Part shown: piece by piece, positions 36,378-45,038 of the stretch
Layout: each line of letters begins with the position of its first letter
How positions within the stretch are numbered: the first letter of the stretch is position 1
Source of the DNA: Rhodanobacter sp. 7MK24
GTDB lineage: Bacteria > Pseudomonadota > Gammaproteobacteria > Xanthomonadales > Rhodanobacteraceae
Length of the DNA: 64,000 nt
Direction: 5' to 3'
Assembly (NCBI RefSeq): GCF_014842995.1
Contig: NZ_JACYXL010000003.1
Coordinates: 434,001-498,000, forward strand
Program-made: the position numbers and the translations under genes
Notes under the pieces: model-generated
Seen by the model: only the letters and a program-made list of their open reading frames with translations
What the model was told of the DNA's origin: nothing
Databases searched by the model: none

Positions 36378-37469
36378 CTATACGTGTTCGACCACTTCAA
36401 GGCCGAAGCCGCCCAACCCCACCAGCTTGCGTGGCGTACCCAGCACGCGCAGCTTGTGCACGCCGAGGTCGGCCAGCATCTGCGCACCCAGGCCGAGTTG
36501 GCGCCATTCCTGCTGCTGCGCTGCTTCCGGCTCCAGCGTCGTGGGCTGGCGCCTGAGCCGGGCCAACAGCGCATCCGGGGTGTCCTCGCCGGAGAGCACC
36601 AACAGCACGCCGCGCCCTTCGTCGGCGATGCGGCGCAACGCGCTGGTGACGGTGAGGCCCAGATCGTCGCGCTTGAGGTGCAGCACATCCGACAAGGTGT
36701 TGCGCACGTGCACGCGGCTGAGCACCGGCGCGCCATCGTCCACCGTACCGCGCACCAGGGCGTAGTGCAGGCCATGGCGGATCGCGTCGCGCCAGGCGAT
36801 GAGCCGGAACGGACCGAACTCGGTGTCGACGTCTTCTTCGTGCTCGCGCTGGATGGTTTTCTCGGTTTCCAACCGGTAGCGGATCAAGTCCGCGATAGTG
36901 CCGATCTTGAGGCCGTGCTTCTGCGCGAACACCTCCAGCTCCGGGCGGCGCGCCATCGAACCGTCCTCGTGCAGGATCTCGATCAGCACCGAGGCCGGCT
37001 CCAATCCGGCCAGCGCGGCGAGATCACAACCCGCCTCGGTGTGGCCAGCGCGGGTCAGTACGCCACCGGGTTGCGCCGTGAGCGGAAAGATGTGCCCGGG
37101 TTGCGAGAGATCCTGCGGCTGCGCGTCGCTCTTCACCGCCACCTGGATGGTGCGCGCGCGATCGTGCGCGGAAATGCCGGTGGTGACGCCCTCGGCCGCC
37201 TCGATCGAGACGGTGAAGTTGGTGTGGTACGGCGACGTGTTGTCGCTGACCATGGGGCGCAGGCCAAGCTGCCTCGTGCGCTGCTCGGTGAGCGTGAGGC
37301 ACAGCAGGCCGCGCGCCTCGCGCACCATGAAGTTGACGTCCTCTGGCCGCACCATCTGCGCAGCCATCACGATGTCGCCTTCGTTCTCGCGGTCCTCGTC
37401 GTCGAGGATCACCACCATGCGGCCGGCGCGCAGGTCGTCGAGGATTTCGGGGATGGTGTTGAAGCTCAT
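36378..37469 (-). CDS. ribBA: 3,4-dihydroxy-2-butanone-4-phosphate synthase fused to a degenerate GTP cyclohydrolase II-like domain
   Basis: 363 residues. The N-terminal RibB domain (about 1-205) has the acidic metal site DDEDRENEGD (residues 23-32), HTEAGCDLAALAG and TGISAHDRARTI. The C-terminal domain has the RibA fold (FGPFRLIAWRD, SRVHVRNTLSDVLHL) but lacks the zinc cysteines (no CxxDCxxxCxC pattern), so GTP cyclohydrolase activity is doubtful. This form is common in gammaproteobacteria. It makes the 4-carbon precursor of riboflavin. ATG 37469 begins the conserved MSFNTIPEI; ATG 37508 and 37538 are less likely. Downstream of the FMN riboswitch and ribE. Confidence 0.93.
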   Translation of the reverse strand: MSFNTIPEILDDLRAGRMVVILDDEDRENEGDIVMAAQMVRPEDVNFMVREARGLLCLTLTEQRTRQLGLRPMVSDNTSPYHTNFTVSIEAAEGVTTGISAHDRARTIQVAVKSDAQPQDLSQPGHIFPLTAQPGGVLTRAGHTEAGCDLAALAGLEPASVLIEILHEDGSMARRPELEVFAQKHGLKIGTIADLIRYRLETEKTIQREHEEDVDTEFGPFRLIAWRDAIRHGLHYALVRGTVDDGAPVLSRVHVRNTLSDVLHLKRDDLGLTVTSALRRIADEGRGVLLVLSGEDTPDALLARLRRQPTTLEPEAAQQQEWRQLGLGAQMLADLGVHKLRVLGTPRKLVGLGGFGLEVVEHV

Positions 37470-37514
37470 GGGGAATCCAGATGATTCAGGAGTTTGTTTT
37501 TCAATCATGTCGGC

Positions 37515-37632
37515 GCGGCCGGCATCCAGTAACGACAACGCACGAGATCACGATCAGCCGGAAGCAATGCACGCCGTCGCCTGGCGATGCCTTCTTGTCA
37601 CTGGATGCCGGCCTGCGCCGGCATGACAAGCT
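37515..37632. repeat. Inverted-repeat element between ribE and ribBA
   Basis: An arm GCGGCCGGCATCCAGTAACG at 37515 onward recurs inverted at 37595-37617 (CACTGGATGCCGGCCTGCG), about 56 bases apart, and the right arm contains its own GCCGGCCTGCGCCGGC dyad. It shares CTGCGCCGG-ATGAC with the element at 58892-59009. It splits ribE from ribBA. Confidence 0.55.
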
Positions 37633-37638
37633 GGGGCG

Positions 37639-38280
37639 TCAGGCGAAGCCGTGCTGCTTGAGGAAAGCCTCGTCGAGCTTCGGCGCATCCCCACTAGCGA
37701 CCAGCCGCTCGACATAGCGCGCGATCACGTCCACTTCGATGTTCACCGCGTCGCCCGCGCGCTTCGCGTGGAAGGTTGTGCGCTCGACGGTGTGCGGGAT
37801 CAGGTTGACGCCGAAGCGATTGCCGGCGACCTCGTTGACGGTAAGGCTGGTGCCGTCGATGCACACCGACCCCTTCGCGGCGATGTAGCGCGCCAGGCTG
37901 GCCGCCACTTCGAAGGTCCAGCGCTGCGAACGGCCATCGGGCGTCACCGACACCACCTTGCCGAGGCCGTCGACGTGGCCCGAGACGAGATGGCCACCCA
38001 GGCGGTCGGCAAGGCGCAGCGCCTTCTCCAGGTTCACCGGATCGCCCGCTTTGAGCCCGCCCAGCGTGGTTAGCGACAGTGTTTCATTCGAGACGTCGGC
38101 AGCGAAACCGCGCGCTTCCAGCGCCACCGCGGTGAGGCACACGCCGGAAACGGCGATGGAATCGCCCAGCTGCACATCGGCAAGGTCGAGGTTGGCGGTA
38201 TCGATGTGCAGACGCAGGTCGCCGCCGCGCGGTTCGAGCCGCGCGATGCGGCCCACGGTCTGGATGATGCCGGTGAACAT
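37639..38280 (-). CDS. ribE: Riboflavin synthase, alpha subunit
   Basis: 213 residues, two lumazine-binding barrels in tandem. The first begins MFTGIIQTVGRIARLE with GDSIAVSGVCLTAV; the second has HLVSGHVDGLGKV, KGSVCIDGTSLTVNEV and NLIPHTVERTTF. It dismutates 6,7-dimethyl-8-ribityllumazine to riboflavin. The start ATG 38280 is fixed by the family N-terminus. The FMN riboswitch lies about 130 bases upstream, so expression is under FMN control. Confidence 0.96.
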   Translation of the reverse strand: MFTGIIQTVGRIARLEPRGGDLRLHIDTANLDLADVQLGDSIAVSGVCLTAVALEARGFAADVSNETLSLTTLGGLKAGDPVNLEKALRLADRLGGHLVSGHVDGLGKVVSVTPDGRSQRWTFEVAASLARYIAAKGSVCIDGTSLTVNEVAGNRFGVNLIPHTVERTTFHAKRAGDAVNIEVDVIARYVERLVASGDAPKLDEAFLKQHGFA

Positions 38281-38337
38281 CAGCACAGCCTCCCGGGGAA
38301 GGCCGCCACGGCATGGGGCACAAACAGGATCATGAAA

Positions 38338-38364
38338 CGTTCTCCGTGGAAACGAGCGAGAACG
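38338..38364 (-). terminator. Possible expression-platform hairpin of the FMN riboswitch
   Basis: On the minus strand CGTTCTC and GAGAACG form a 7-bp stem with a 13-base loop, followed by TTT, between the riboswitch and ribE. It could be a weak terminator or an anti-sequestor; the lack of a long T-run leaves this open. Confidence 0.4.
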
Positions 38365-38407
38365 CCCCAAGGCATGAGGCCGCCGCACGGCAAGGCCGCG
38401 CGTCGAA

Positions 38408-38583
38408 CCGTCTTCTTTCATCCGGACTGTGCGCCGCCCCGGTGAACCGGGATGGCCTGACCGTCGGCTCCGGCGTCGGACCGGATCTGCTGACCCTTCG
38501 TCTTGCGGCGAAGGCGCTCGCGGGCTCGTGTCCGCGGGGACACCTACCGCCGGTGGGGAATTTCACCCCGCCCTGAAGACGTT
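38408..38583 (-). promoter_or_regulatory. FMN riboswitch (RFN element)
   Basis: Read on the minus strand it has the conserved RFN blocks in order: CTTCAGGGCGGGGTGAAATT, CCCCACCGGCGGTAGG, GAGCCCGCGAGCG, GTCAGCAGATCCGGT, GCCGGAGCCGACGGTCA, and the closing GTCCGGATGAAAGAAGACGG. These match the six-helix junction of the FMN aptamer. It precedes ribE and should lower ribE-ribBA expression when FMN is plentiful. An ATG inside the last block is part of the aptamer and not a start codon. Confidence 0.95.
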
Positions 38584-38692
38584 GAACATAACGCCGGCCT
38601 CAAGGGCCGACAGCGAAAGTCTAGCATCAATGCCCCTGGCAGCCCTGATCGGCGGCATGACACAGCGTTTCCGCTGGCGCACGACACCAGGA

Positions 38693-40201
38693 TCAACCCG
38701 CCGGAGGCGGCGCAAACTCCAGCACCGTGATCTCGCGGCCCAGCGCCGTTGTTTGCTGCGGATGACCGAGTGCCGCGAGCTTCGCCTCGAAACCCGCAAG
38801 ACTTTCGCGCTGTCCCAGCGCCGAGCGTCCGTTCACCGCCCATACCCGGCTGCCCTGCCTCCAGCGCGCCACAGCCAGATCCAGCCGGCCAGTCACCAGG
38901 GCCTTGCTGGCCAACGGCGGCTGGCTGCGTGGCTGCAGGGTCGACAGCATCGCGGGGGCATTCGGATCGTCCACGTAGATCGTGTCGCCGGGCCGAGCGA
39001 CTGTCGCCAACATGGCGGCGGTGCGATCCCAGCGCGGCTTGGCTTCGACGCGATACACCGGCCACAGGTTGAGCAGGCACAGCAAGGGCAACGCTACCGC
39101 GATGATCGGCCGCCACCGCTGCGGCAGCGCGGCAGCGCCCACGCCAGCCAGCACGAAGAACGCCAACGCGCTCCACAGCAGGTAACGCGGCACCAGCATC
39201 GGCTTGACCAGCGACACCGCCAGCAGCAGCAGGGGAAGCACGGCGAAGGCCAGGCCCAGCACGCGTCCTTCCATGCGCCCGCGCAGACGGAACAGCCCCA
39301 GCCCGCAGAGCACCACCACGCAAGGCGAGAGCACGGCCGCCCCGGCCGGCATCAGGCCGAACTGCACCACCTCGGCCGGGCGCATCAGGTAGATGCTGCC
39401 GGCCGCCACCCACAGCCCGCGCCAGCTCAGCGCGGGTACCCAGTCGAAGACATCAAGCATGCGCGCGTTGCTGGCGACGCATATCGCGACGTAGAACGGC
39501 AGGCAACACGCCAGCACCAACGCCTGTATCCACAACCAGTTACGCAGAAATCCATGCGCCAGGGCCGGTGGATGCGTCACGCGCAGGTGCCGCCAGATGC
39601 AGAACAGCGTGCCGTTGGAGGCCAGCAGCCAGGGCATCGCATCGCCCAGCAGGTCCAGCGCACCGATGGTTCCGGCAAACCAGGCCGCCCACTCCAGCCA
39701 CAGGTTGTCCGGGCGGCGCCAGCCCAGGGCGGCGCGTACCGGCTGCTGCGCCAGACCTATCAGGCCCCACAGCGCGATCGCGACCAGCAACAACAGCAGC
39801 GCATACGAACGCGCTTCCTGGCCGTACTGCACCTGAGTGGGCGCGAGCGCCATCAACAGCGCGGCCATGCAACCTGCAAAACGCCCGGCGGCCCGTCGCC
39901 CGATCGCGAACACCACGCCGACCGACAGCGCGCCGAACAGCGCCGAGGGCAGGCGCAACGCGGCGAAGTCCGGCTGCGCCGGCATCAGTGAGCGCAGCAG
40001 CAGGAAATAATTGGGCATGTGCCGGTTGGCGAAGCTGTCGGCGATCAGCGTCGCGGTGTCCAGGCGGATGCGTTGGTAGGTGAAAACCTCGTCCAGCCAG
40101 AACGGCTGGTGGCCCAGGCGGATGCAGCGAGCGGCCAAGGCCAGCAGCGACAGCAGCACCAGCCACGTCCAGTCGCCGCGGGACCAGCTGGCGCCGACCA
40201 T
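38693..40201 (-). CDS. GT39/ArnT-like membrane glycosyltransferase
   Basis: About 502 residues with 11-13 membrane helices. The first periplasmic loop reads GHQPFWLDEVFTYQRIRLD, with the Asp-Glu pair typical of GT-C enzymes of the GT39/GT83 class. Later come QYGQEARSYALLLLL and a soluble C-terminal tail with YVDDPNAPAMLSTL. Such enzymes transfer a sugar from a polyprenyl-phosphate donor to lipid A, protein or a glycan outside the inner membrane. ATG 40201 follows GGGAG; ATG 40219 is an alternative. It sits between ribD and the FMN riboswitch, splitting the riboflavin genes. Confidence 0.8.
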   Translation of the reverse strand: MVGASWSRGDWTWLVLLSLLALAARCIRLGHQPFWLDEVFTYQRIRLDTATLIADSFANRHMPNYFLLLRSLMPAQPDFAALRLPSALFGALSVGVVFAIGRRAAGRFAGCMAALLMALAPTQVQYGQEARSYALLLLLVAIALWGLIGLAQQPVRAALGWRRPDNLWLEWAAWFAGTIGALDLLGDAMPWLLASNGTLFCIWRHLRVTHPPALAHGFLRNWLWIQALVLACCLPFYVAICVASNARMLDVFDWVPALSWRGLWVAAGSIYLMRPAEVVQFGLMPAGAAVLSPCVVVLCGLGLFRLRGRMEGRVLGLAFAVLPLLLLAVSLVKPMLVPRYLLWSALAFFVLAGVGAAALPQRWRPIIAVALPLLCLLNLWPVYRVEAKPRWDRTAAMLATVARPGDTIYVDDPNAPAMLSTLQPRSQPPLASKALVTGRLDLAVARWRQGSRVWAVNGRSALGQRESLAGFEAKLAALGHPQQTTALGREITVLEFAPPPAG

Positions 40202-40360
40202 GGGGCGAGGCTCCCGCATGAACGACGGCGAAGCGGGGCGCAAGACGGTATCGGCGTACATCGACGGCATGGCGGACGGCAAGATCGGCAGGATTCCCCA
40301 GCCATCCAACGCCACCAATGTTTCAGCGTTGTCTCCGTTGTCGTGGACGTTGGTCGCCGT

Positions 40361-41491
40361 TCAGTCCGGCGAGACCGCCCATGGGCGTGCTGGCTGTGGC
40401 CGCAGGCGCAGCCGCCAGTCCACGCCAACCTGGCGTTGCTCGACCACGGCAAGCCGCCAGCGTTCGGCCATCGACGCCAGCGGCGGCAGCTCCAGCAGCG
40501 GGCATGCCAGGTCGCCCAACAGGACTGGGGCGACGTACAACAGCAGTTCGTCGACCAAGCCCGCAACCAGCAGAGCGCCGCCGAGCCGGGAGCCCGCTTC
40601 CACGTGAAGTTCGTTGACTTCGAGGCGTGCCAGCAGCGCCAGCACGGCGTTCAGATCGAGCCGCCCGTTTCCGTCCAGCAGCACGCCTGCATGGCGCACG
40701 GACGCCGGCGCAACGGTTGGCGGCGCCCGTTGCGCATCGTGGATGCACAGGGTGGGCGCGGTGGCATCCATCACGTGAAAGTGCGCCGGCACGCGCAGGT
40801 CGCGGTCCAGCACCACCCGCAACGGCGTCGCGAAGGCTTCGGCCACCGGCAGGCGCACAGTGAGATGGGGATCGTCCGCCAGCACCGTGCCGCTGCCAGT
40901 GAGAATGGCGCTTGAGCGCGCACGCCAGCGGTGCCCGTCGGCGCGGGCGGCTTCGCCGGTGATCCACTTCGACTCCCCATTGGCCAATGCGGTACGGCCG
41001 TCCAGGCTCATCGCCAGCTTCAGCCGCACGAAAGGGCGACCGCGCTCGAGGCGGCTGAAGAAGCCGACGTTGAGTTCTCTCGCTTCGTCACGCAGCAGAC
41101 CGGCGTCCACGGTCATGCCGGCGGCGCGCAGCTTTGCGATGCCACGACCGGCCACCTGCGGGAAGGGATCCTCCGCCGCGATCACCACGCGCGCCACGCC
41201 GGCGGCGACCAGTGCATCCGTGCAGGGTGGCGTGCGGCCGTGATGGGCACAGGGTTCCAGCGTCACATAGGCGGTGGCTCCGCGTACGCGTTCACCCGCC
41301 TCGCGCAGTGCATGCACCTCGGCATGCGGTTCGCCCGCGCGCCGGTGCCAGCCACTGCCGACCACCTCGTCGCCGTGCGCGATCACGCAACCCACGCGCG
41401 GGTTGGGTTGCGTGGTGTACAGGCCACGCTCGGCAAGGCGCAGTGCGTGCGCCATGTGCTGGTGATCGAGGGCGGTGAAGGCTTGGCTCAT
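40361..41491 (-). CDS. ribD: Bifunctional riboflavin deaminase/reductase RibD
   Basis: 376 residues. The N-terminal deaminase domain has the zinc motif HAEVHALREAG and TLEPCAHHGRTPPCTDAL. The C-terminal reductase domain (from about 150) has RLKLAMSLDGRTALANGESK and ITGEAARADGHRWRARSSAI. It carries out the second and third steps of the GTP branch of riboflavin synthesis. ATG 41491 follows GGAGGATCAGC, a strong ribosome site. Thirty-five bases separate it from nrdR, so both are probably one operon. It lies upstream of the riboswitch and so escapes it. Confidence 0.95.
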   Translation of the reverse strand: MSQAFTALDHQHMAHALRLAERGLYTTQPNPRVGCVIAHGDEVVGSGWHRRAGEPHAEVHALREAGERVRGATAYVTLEPCAHHGRTPPCTDALVAAGVARVVIAAEDPFPQVAGRGIAKLRAAGMTVDAGLLRDEARELNVGFFSRLERGRPFVRLKLAMSLDGRTALANGESKWITGEAARADGHRWRARSSAILTGSGTVLADDPHLTVRLPVAEAFATPLRVVLDRDLRVPAHFHVMDATAPTLCIHDAQRAPPTVAPASVRHAGVLLDGNGRLDLNAVLALLARLEVNELHVEAGSRLGGALLVAGLVDELLLYVAPVLLGDLACPLLELPPLASMAERWRLAVVEQRQVGVDWRLRLRPQPARPWAVSPD

Positions 41492-41526
41492 GCTGATCCT
41501 CCTCGCCGGGGAGAGCGGCAAGGTGA

Positions 41527-42057
41527 CTAACCTTTGCGGGAGCGGCGCGGCTCCGCACCTTCGCCGCTGCCCAGCAGCGACAACTGCAGCTTTTCCAGCT
41601 CGGGCAAGTCGTGCTCCAGCCGTGCGATTTCTTCGAGGAAAGCCTGCACGTCCTCGAACTTGCGGTAGACCGAGGCGAAGCGCACGTAAGCTACCTGGTC
41701 GAGCTTCTTCAGCTCGCGCATCACCAGCTCGCCGACCTGGCGCGAAGGCACCTCGCGCTCACCGCTGCGGCGCAGGTCGTTGATGATCTCGCGCACCGCG
41801 CTGTCCACGTTGTGGCTGGCCACCGGGCGCTTCTGCAACGCGCGCTCGAAGCTAACCCTGAGCTTGCGCTCGTCGAAGGCCTCGCGTCGCTCGCCGCTCT
41901 TCACGATGGCAGGCAGCTTGAGCTCGGCCGTCTCGAAAGTGTTGAAGCGTTCGCCGCACTGCGGACACTCGCGACGACGGCGCACGGTGGAGCCGTCGTC
42001 GGTGAGGCGCGAGTCGATCACGCGGGTGTCTTCGTGCTGGCAGAAGGGGCAATGCAT
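41527..42057 (-). CDS. nrdR: Transcriptional repressor NrdR
   Basis: 176 residues. N-terminal zinc ribbon with Cys3, Cys6, Cys31 and Cys34 ([31 protein letters not shown]), then the ATP-cone ([20 protein letters not shown]). NrdR senses ATP/dATP and represses ribonucleotide reductase genes through NrdR boxes. One base separates it from the upstream amidotransferase gene. The nrdR-ribD pairing is common in proteobacteria. Confidence 0.96.
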   Translation of the reverse strand: MHCPFCQHEDTRVIDSRLTDDGSTVRRRRECPQCGERFNTFETAELKLPAIVKSGERREAFDERKLRVSFERALQKRPVASHNVDSAVREIINDLRRSGEREVPSRQVGELVMRELKKLDQVAYVRFASVYRKFEDVQAFLEEIARLEHDLPELEKLQLSLLGSGEGAEPRRSRKG

Positions 42058-42058
42058 G

Positions 42059-42757
42059 TCAGCGAGTGTCGATCATTGCCTGCACGAATGCACGTACCGG
42101 CGGCGGGAGCCGATCTTGCAGCGCACCACGCTCGTGCTGGAACAGCGTGACGACGAAAAACGGATGGTCGTCCAATTCCAGGCCACGCACGTCACCGACG
42201 CGATCCACCGCGTTGATGCGCAGCGGGCCATCGGCGAGTGCTGTGTGGAATTCCGGGTTCAATCCGTAGTTGCAGTGGTAACCCTCGGCGGCCTCGGTGA
42301 CGCCATAGGCTTTCGCCAACCGGGAACCCTCGACCAGTCGCAGGGCATCGGTCACCTCGACCAACGGACACGAGAGCGGCACGATGACCTGGCGCTGCGC
42401 GTCGGGCGCGGTTTCGGCATGCTCTGCGTCGCGCCATCCCAGTACGTTGCGCGCGTATTCGATCACCGCATGCTGGAAGCCGCCGCACGTGCCCAGGAAG
42501 GGCACGTGCCGCTCACGCGCCACGCGGATGGCCGCAAGCGCAGCATCCATGTCGCGATAAGGGCTGGCCGGTACGCACCAGAGTCCGTCGAACTCGGCCA
42601 ATGCAGCCCCATCGCCGATCGTATCGGTCGGCAGCCAAACCGGCTCGACCGTCATCTCGCAAGCCTCGGCCGCCTTCTGCAGCGCCAGTGGGATGGCGCG
42701 ATGGGCGATCACCCCGTCGTTGCGATCGCCGATCAGTCCTACCTGCAGGGCTGGCAT
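42059..42757 (-). CDS. Stand-alone CTP-synthase-type glutamine amidotransferase
   Basis: 232 residues, a class I amidotransferase fold resembling the C-terminal half of CTP synthase: [29 protein letters not shown], the nucleophile elbow [20 protein letters not shown] with a Cys, and [12 protein letters not shown] near the C-terminus. No synthetase domain is attached. Related stand-alone proteins are of unknown role. It lies 10 bases after glyA and one base before nrdR, inside a nucleotide/one-carbon operon. Confidence 0.8.
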   Translation of the reverse strand: MPALQVGLIGDRNDGVIAHRAIPLALQKAAEACEMTVEPVWLPTDTIGDGAALAEFDGLWCVPASPYRDMDAALAAIRVARERHVPFLGTCGGFQHAVIEYARNVLGWRDAEHAETAPDAQRQVIVPLSCPLVEVTDALRLVEGSRLAKAYGVTEAAEGYHCNYGLNPEFHTALADGPLRINAVDRVGDVRGLELDDHPFFVVTLFQHERGALQDRLPPPVRAFVQAMIDTR

Positions 42758-42767
42758 GCCGGATCGC

Positions 42768-44036
42768 TCAGCCGTAGACCGGAAACTTCCTGCACTGCGC
42801 CTCGACCTTGGCGCGCACGGCGGCGATCACCGCCTCGTCGTTCGGCGCGTCGAGCACGTCGCAGATCCAGTTCGCCAGATCCACGCAATCGGCCTCCTGA
42901 TAGCCGCGAGTGGTGACGGCCGGGGTGCCCACGCGCAGGCCGGAAGTGACGAAGGGCTTCTGCGGGTCGTTCGGCACGGCGTTCTTGTTGACCGTAATGT
43001 GCGCCTTGCCCAGCGCGGCTTCCGCGTCCTTGCCGGTGACGCCCTTGCCGATCATGTCGATCAGCATGAGGTGGTTCTCGGTGCCGCCGGAAACGATCTT
43101 GTAGCCGCGCGCGATGATGGTCTTGGCCATCGCCTGGGCGTTCTTCACCACCTGCGCCTGGTAGTCCTTGAAGGCCGGTTCCAGCGCTTCCTTGAAGGCC
43201 ACCGCCTTGGCGGCGATCACGTGCATCAGGGGGCCGCCCTGGATGCCGGGGAACACGATGGACTGCAGCTTCTTCTCGATCTCCTCCGCACCCTCGCCCA
43301 TGCCCTGCTTGCTGGCGACGATGATGCCGCCGCGCGGGCCGCGCAGGGTCTTGTGGGTGGTGGAGGTAACCACGTGCGCATGCGGCAGCGGACTGGGGTA
43401 TACGCCCGCGGCGATCAGACCGGCGACGTGCGCCATGTCCACGAACAGGTAGGCGCCGACCTTGTCGGCGATGGCGCGGAAGCGCGCCCAGTCCATCACC
43501 TGCGAATAGGCGCTGAAGCCGGCCACGATCATCTTGGGCTTGTGTTCGAGGGCGAGGCGCTCGACCTCGTCCATGTCGACAATGCCGTTGCCGTCCACGC
43601 CGTACTGCACGGCGTTGAGGATCTTGCCCGACAGGTTGACCTTGGCGCCGTGGGTAAGGTGGCCGCCGTGCGCCAGGCTCATGCCGAGGATGGTGTCGCC
43701 CGGCTGCAGCAGCGCGAAGTACACCGCCTGGTTGGCCTGCGAGCCGGAGTGCGGCTGCACGTTGGCGTAGTCGGCGCCGAACAGCAGCTTCACGCGGTCG
43801 ATGGCCAGCTTCTCGGCCACGTCCACGTACTCGCAACCGCCGTAATAGCGCTTGCCCGGATAGCCTTCGGCGTACTTGTTGGTGAGCTTGGAACCCTGCG
43901 CTTCCATCACCCGCGGACTGGCGTAGTTCTCGGAGGCGATCAATTCGACATGGTCTTCCTGACGACGACCTTCATCAGCAATGGCCTTGGCCAGCTCGGA
44001 GTCGTAGCCGGCGATGGTGCAGTCCTTCGGGAACAT
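42768..44036 (-). CDS. glyA: Serine hydroxymethyltransferase
   Basis: 422 residues. [59 protein letters not shown] and the PLP lysine in [14 protein letters not shown] are all as expected. It interconverts serine and glycine with tetrahydrofolate, feeding one-carbon units. ATG 44036 follows ACGAGG. The frame stays open upstream into the next gene region, but that part is not SHMT. First gene of a glyA-amidotransferase-nrdR-ribD operon. Confidence 0.97.
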   Translation of the reverse strand: MFPKDCTIAGYDSELAKAIADEGRRQEDHVELIASENYASPRVMEAQGSKLTNKYAEGYPGKRYYGGCEYVDVAEKLAIDRVKLLFGADYANVQPHSGSQANQAVYFALLQPGDTILGMSLAHGGHLTHGAKVNLSGKILNAVQYGVDGNGIVDMDEVERLALEHKPKMIVAGFSAYSQVMDWARFRAIADKVGAYLFVDMAHVAGLIAAGVYPSPLPHAHVVTSTTHKTLRGPRGGIIVASKQGMGEGAEEIEKKLQSIVFPGIQGGPLMHVIAAKAVAFKEALEPAFKDYQAQVVKNAQAMAKTIIARGYKIVSGGTENHLMLIDMIGKGVTGKDAEAALGKAHITVNKNAVPNDPQKPFVTSGLRVGTPAVTTRGYQEADCVDLANWICDVLDAPNDEAVIAAVRAKVEAQCRKFPVYG

Positions 44037-44125
44037 TCGAACCTCGTGGATCCGGGGATGGGAAAGGGGCCGCCCATGATAGCGCAGCCAGTGCATCCGG
44101 CTGCGAATAGCCGTCCGGACACGAT

Positions 44126-44899
44126 TTACTGCTTGACGAACAGCCCCACGGTCAATGCGATGCCGATGCACACCACGACCACGCGCAGCACCTTCTCGTT
44201 GACCCGGCGCAGCAGGTAGGCGCCGATCTGGCCGCCGACGATGGCCGGCACCGCCACGCAGGCGATCAGCCGCCATGGCAACGTGTGTGCCTGCACCATG
44301 AAGATCACCACCGCCGCCGCGTTCATCACCGCCGCCAGCACGTTCTTGGTGGCACCGGCCACGCGCACGGCCAGCCCCGCCGCCGTCAGCGCCGCCAGCA
44401 TCAGGATGCCGATGCCGGCGCCGAAGTAACCGCCGTAGATGGCGATGCCGACCTGCGCTGCCAACGCCGCCTTGTGGCCCAGCGCAGGCGGCTCGCCTTC
44501 CTTGCGCGGCTTGCGGAAGAAGCTGCCCCAGGCAAATACCACGGTGGCGAACAGCACCAGGAACGGCACCAGCCTGGTAAACACGCTGACCGGCGTCACC
44601 AGCAGCAGCACCGCGCCCGCCGCGCCGCCGGCCAGACTGATCCAGAACAGGATGCGGAACGACAGGCCCTCGGCGCCGGAAACCTGCCTGCGCCCTGCCA
44701 GTCCGGTGGTTACCTGTCCCGGGAACAGCGCGATGGTCGAAGCGATGTTCGCCATGCGCGGATCGAGGCCGGCGAACAGCAGCGCCGGGAACGTCATGAA
44801 CGAGCCGCCGCCCGCCAGCGCGTTCTGCACGCCGGCGGCAAAGGAGACGAGGATGAGCAGGGGCAGCGACCAGGCGGCGGGCATCGGCATCGGGTCCAT
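44126..44899 (-). CDS. TauE/SafE-family sulfite/sulfonate-type permease
   Basis: 257 residues with 7-8 membrane helices and two TauE repeats: [20 protein letters not shown] then [20 protein letters not shown], and a second copy with [20 protein letters not shown] and [17 protein letters not shown]. Members export or import small anions such as sulfite, sulfoacetate or taurine breakdown products; the substrate cannot be told. ATG 44899 is the first start that keeps the helix near the N-terminus. Divergent from ettA. Confidence 0.85.
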   Translation of the reverse strand: MDPMPMPAAWSLPLLILVSFAAGVQNALAGGGSFMTFPALLFAGLDPRMANIASTIALFPGQVTTGLAGRRQVSGAEGLSFRILFWISLAGGAAGAVLLLVTPVSVFTRLVPFLVLFATVVFAWGSFFRKPRKEGEPPALGHKAALAAQVGIAIYGGYFGAGIGILMLAALTAAGLAVRVAGATKNVLAAVMNAAAVVIFMVQAHTLPWRLIACVAVPAIVGGQIGAYLLRRVNEKVLRVVVVCIGIALTVGLFVKQ

Positions 44900-45038
44900 A
44901 GGCACGAGACGCCATTCTGCCAGCGCGGCGCGCCCGCCATGGCGGGAAAAGGGGCTATCGGCGATAATTGGCGGTCTTTGTTTTCCCCTGCCTGCCCAGA
45001 CCGCCTTCGCGGCCTGCGGGCTGCCCTGAGGAGCACCC

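Noticed and set aside
38408-38421. ATG at 38421 as an N-terminal extension of ribE
   Set aside because: This ATG is part of the conserved final block of the FMN aptamer; riboflavin synthase begins at the MFTGIIQ motif (38280).
42768-44915. A possible fusion of SHMT with an upstream 290-residue region
   Set aside because: The extra part is an out-of-frame reading of the TauE/SafE gene; glyA has its own ATG 44036 with a ribosome site and family N-terminus.
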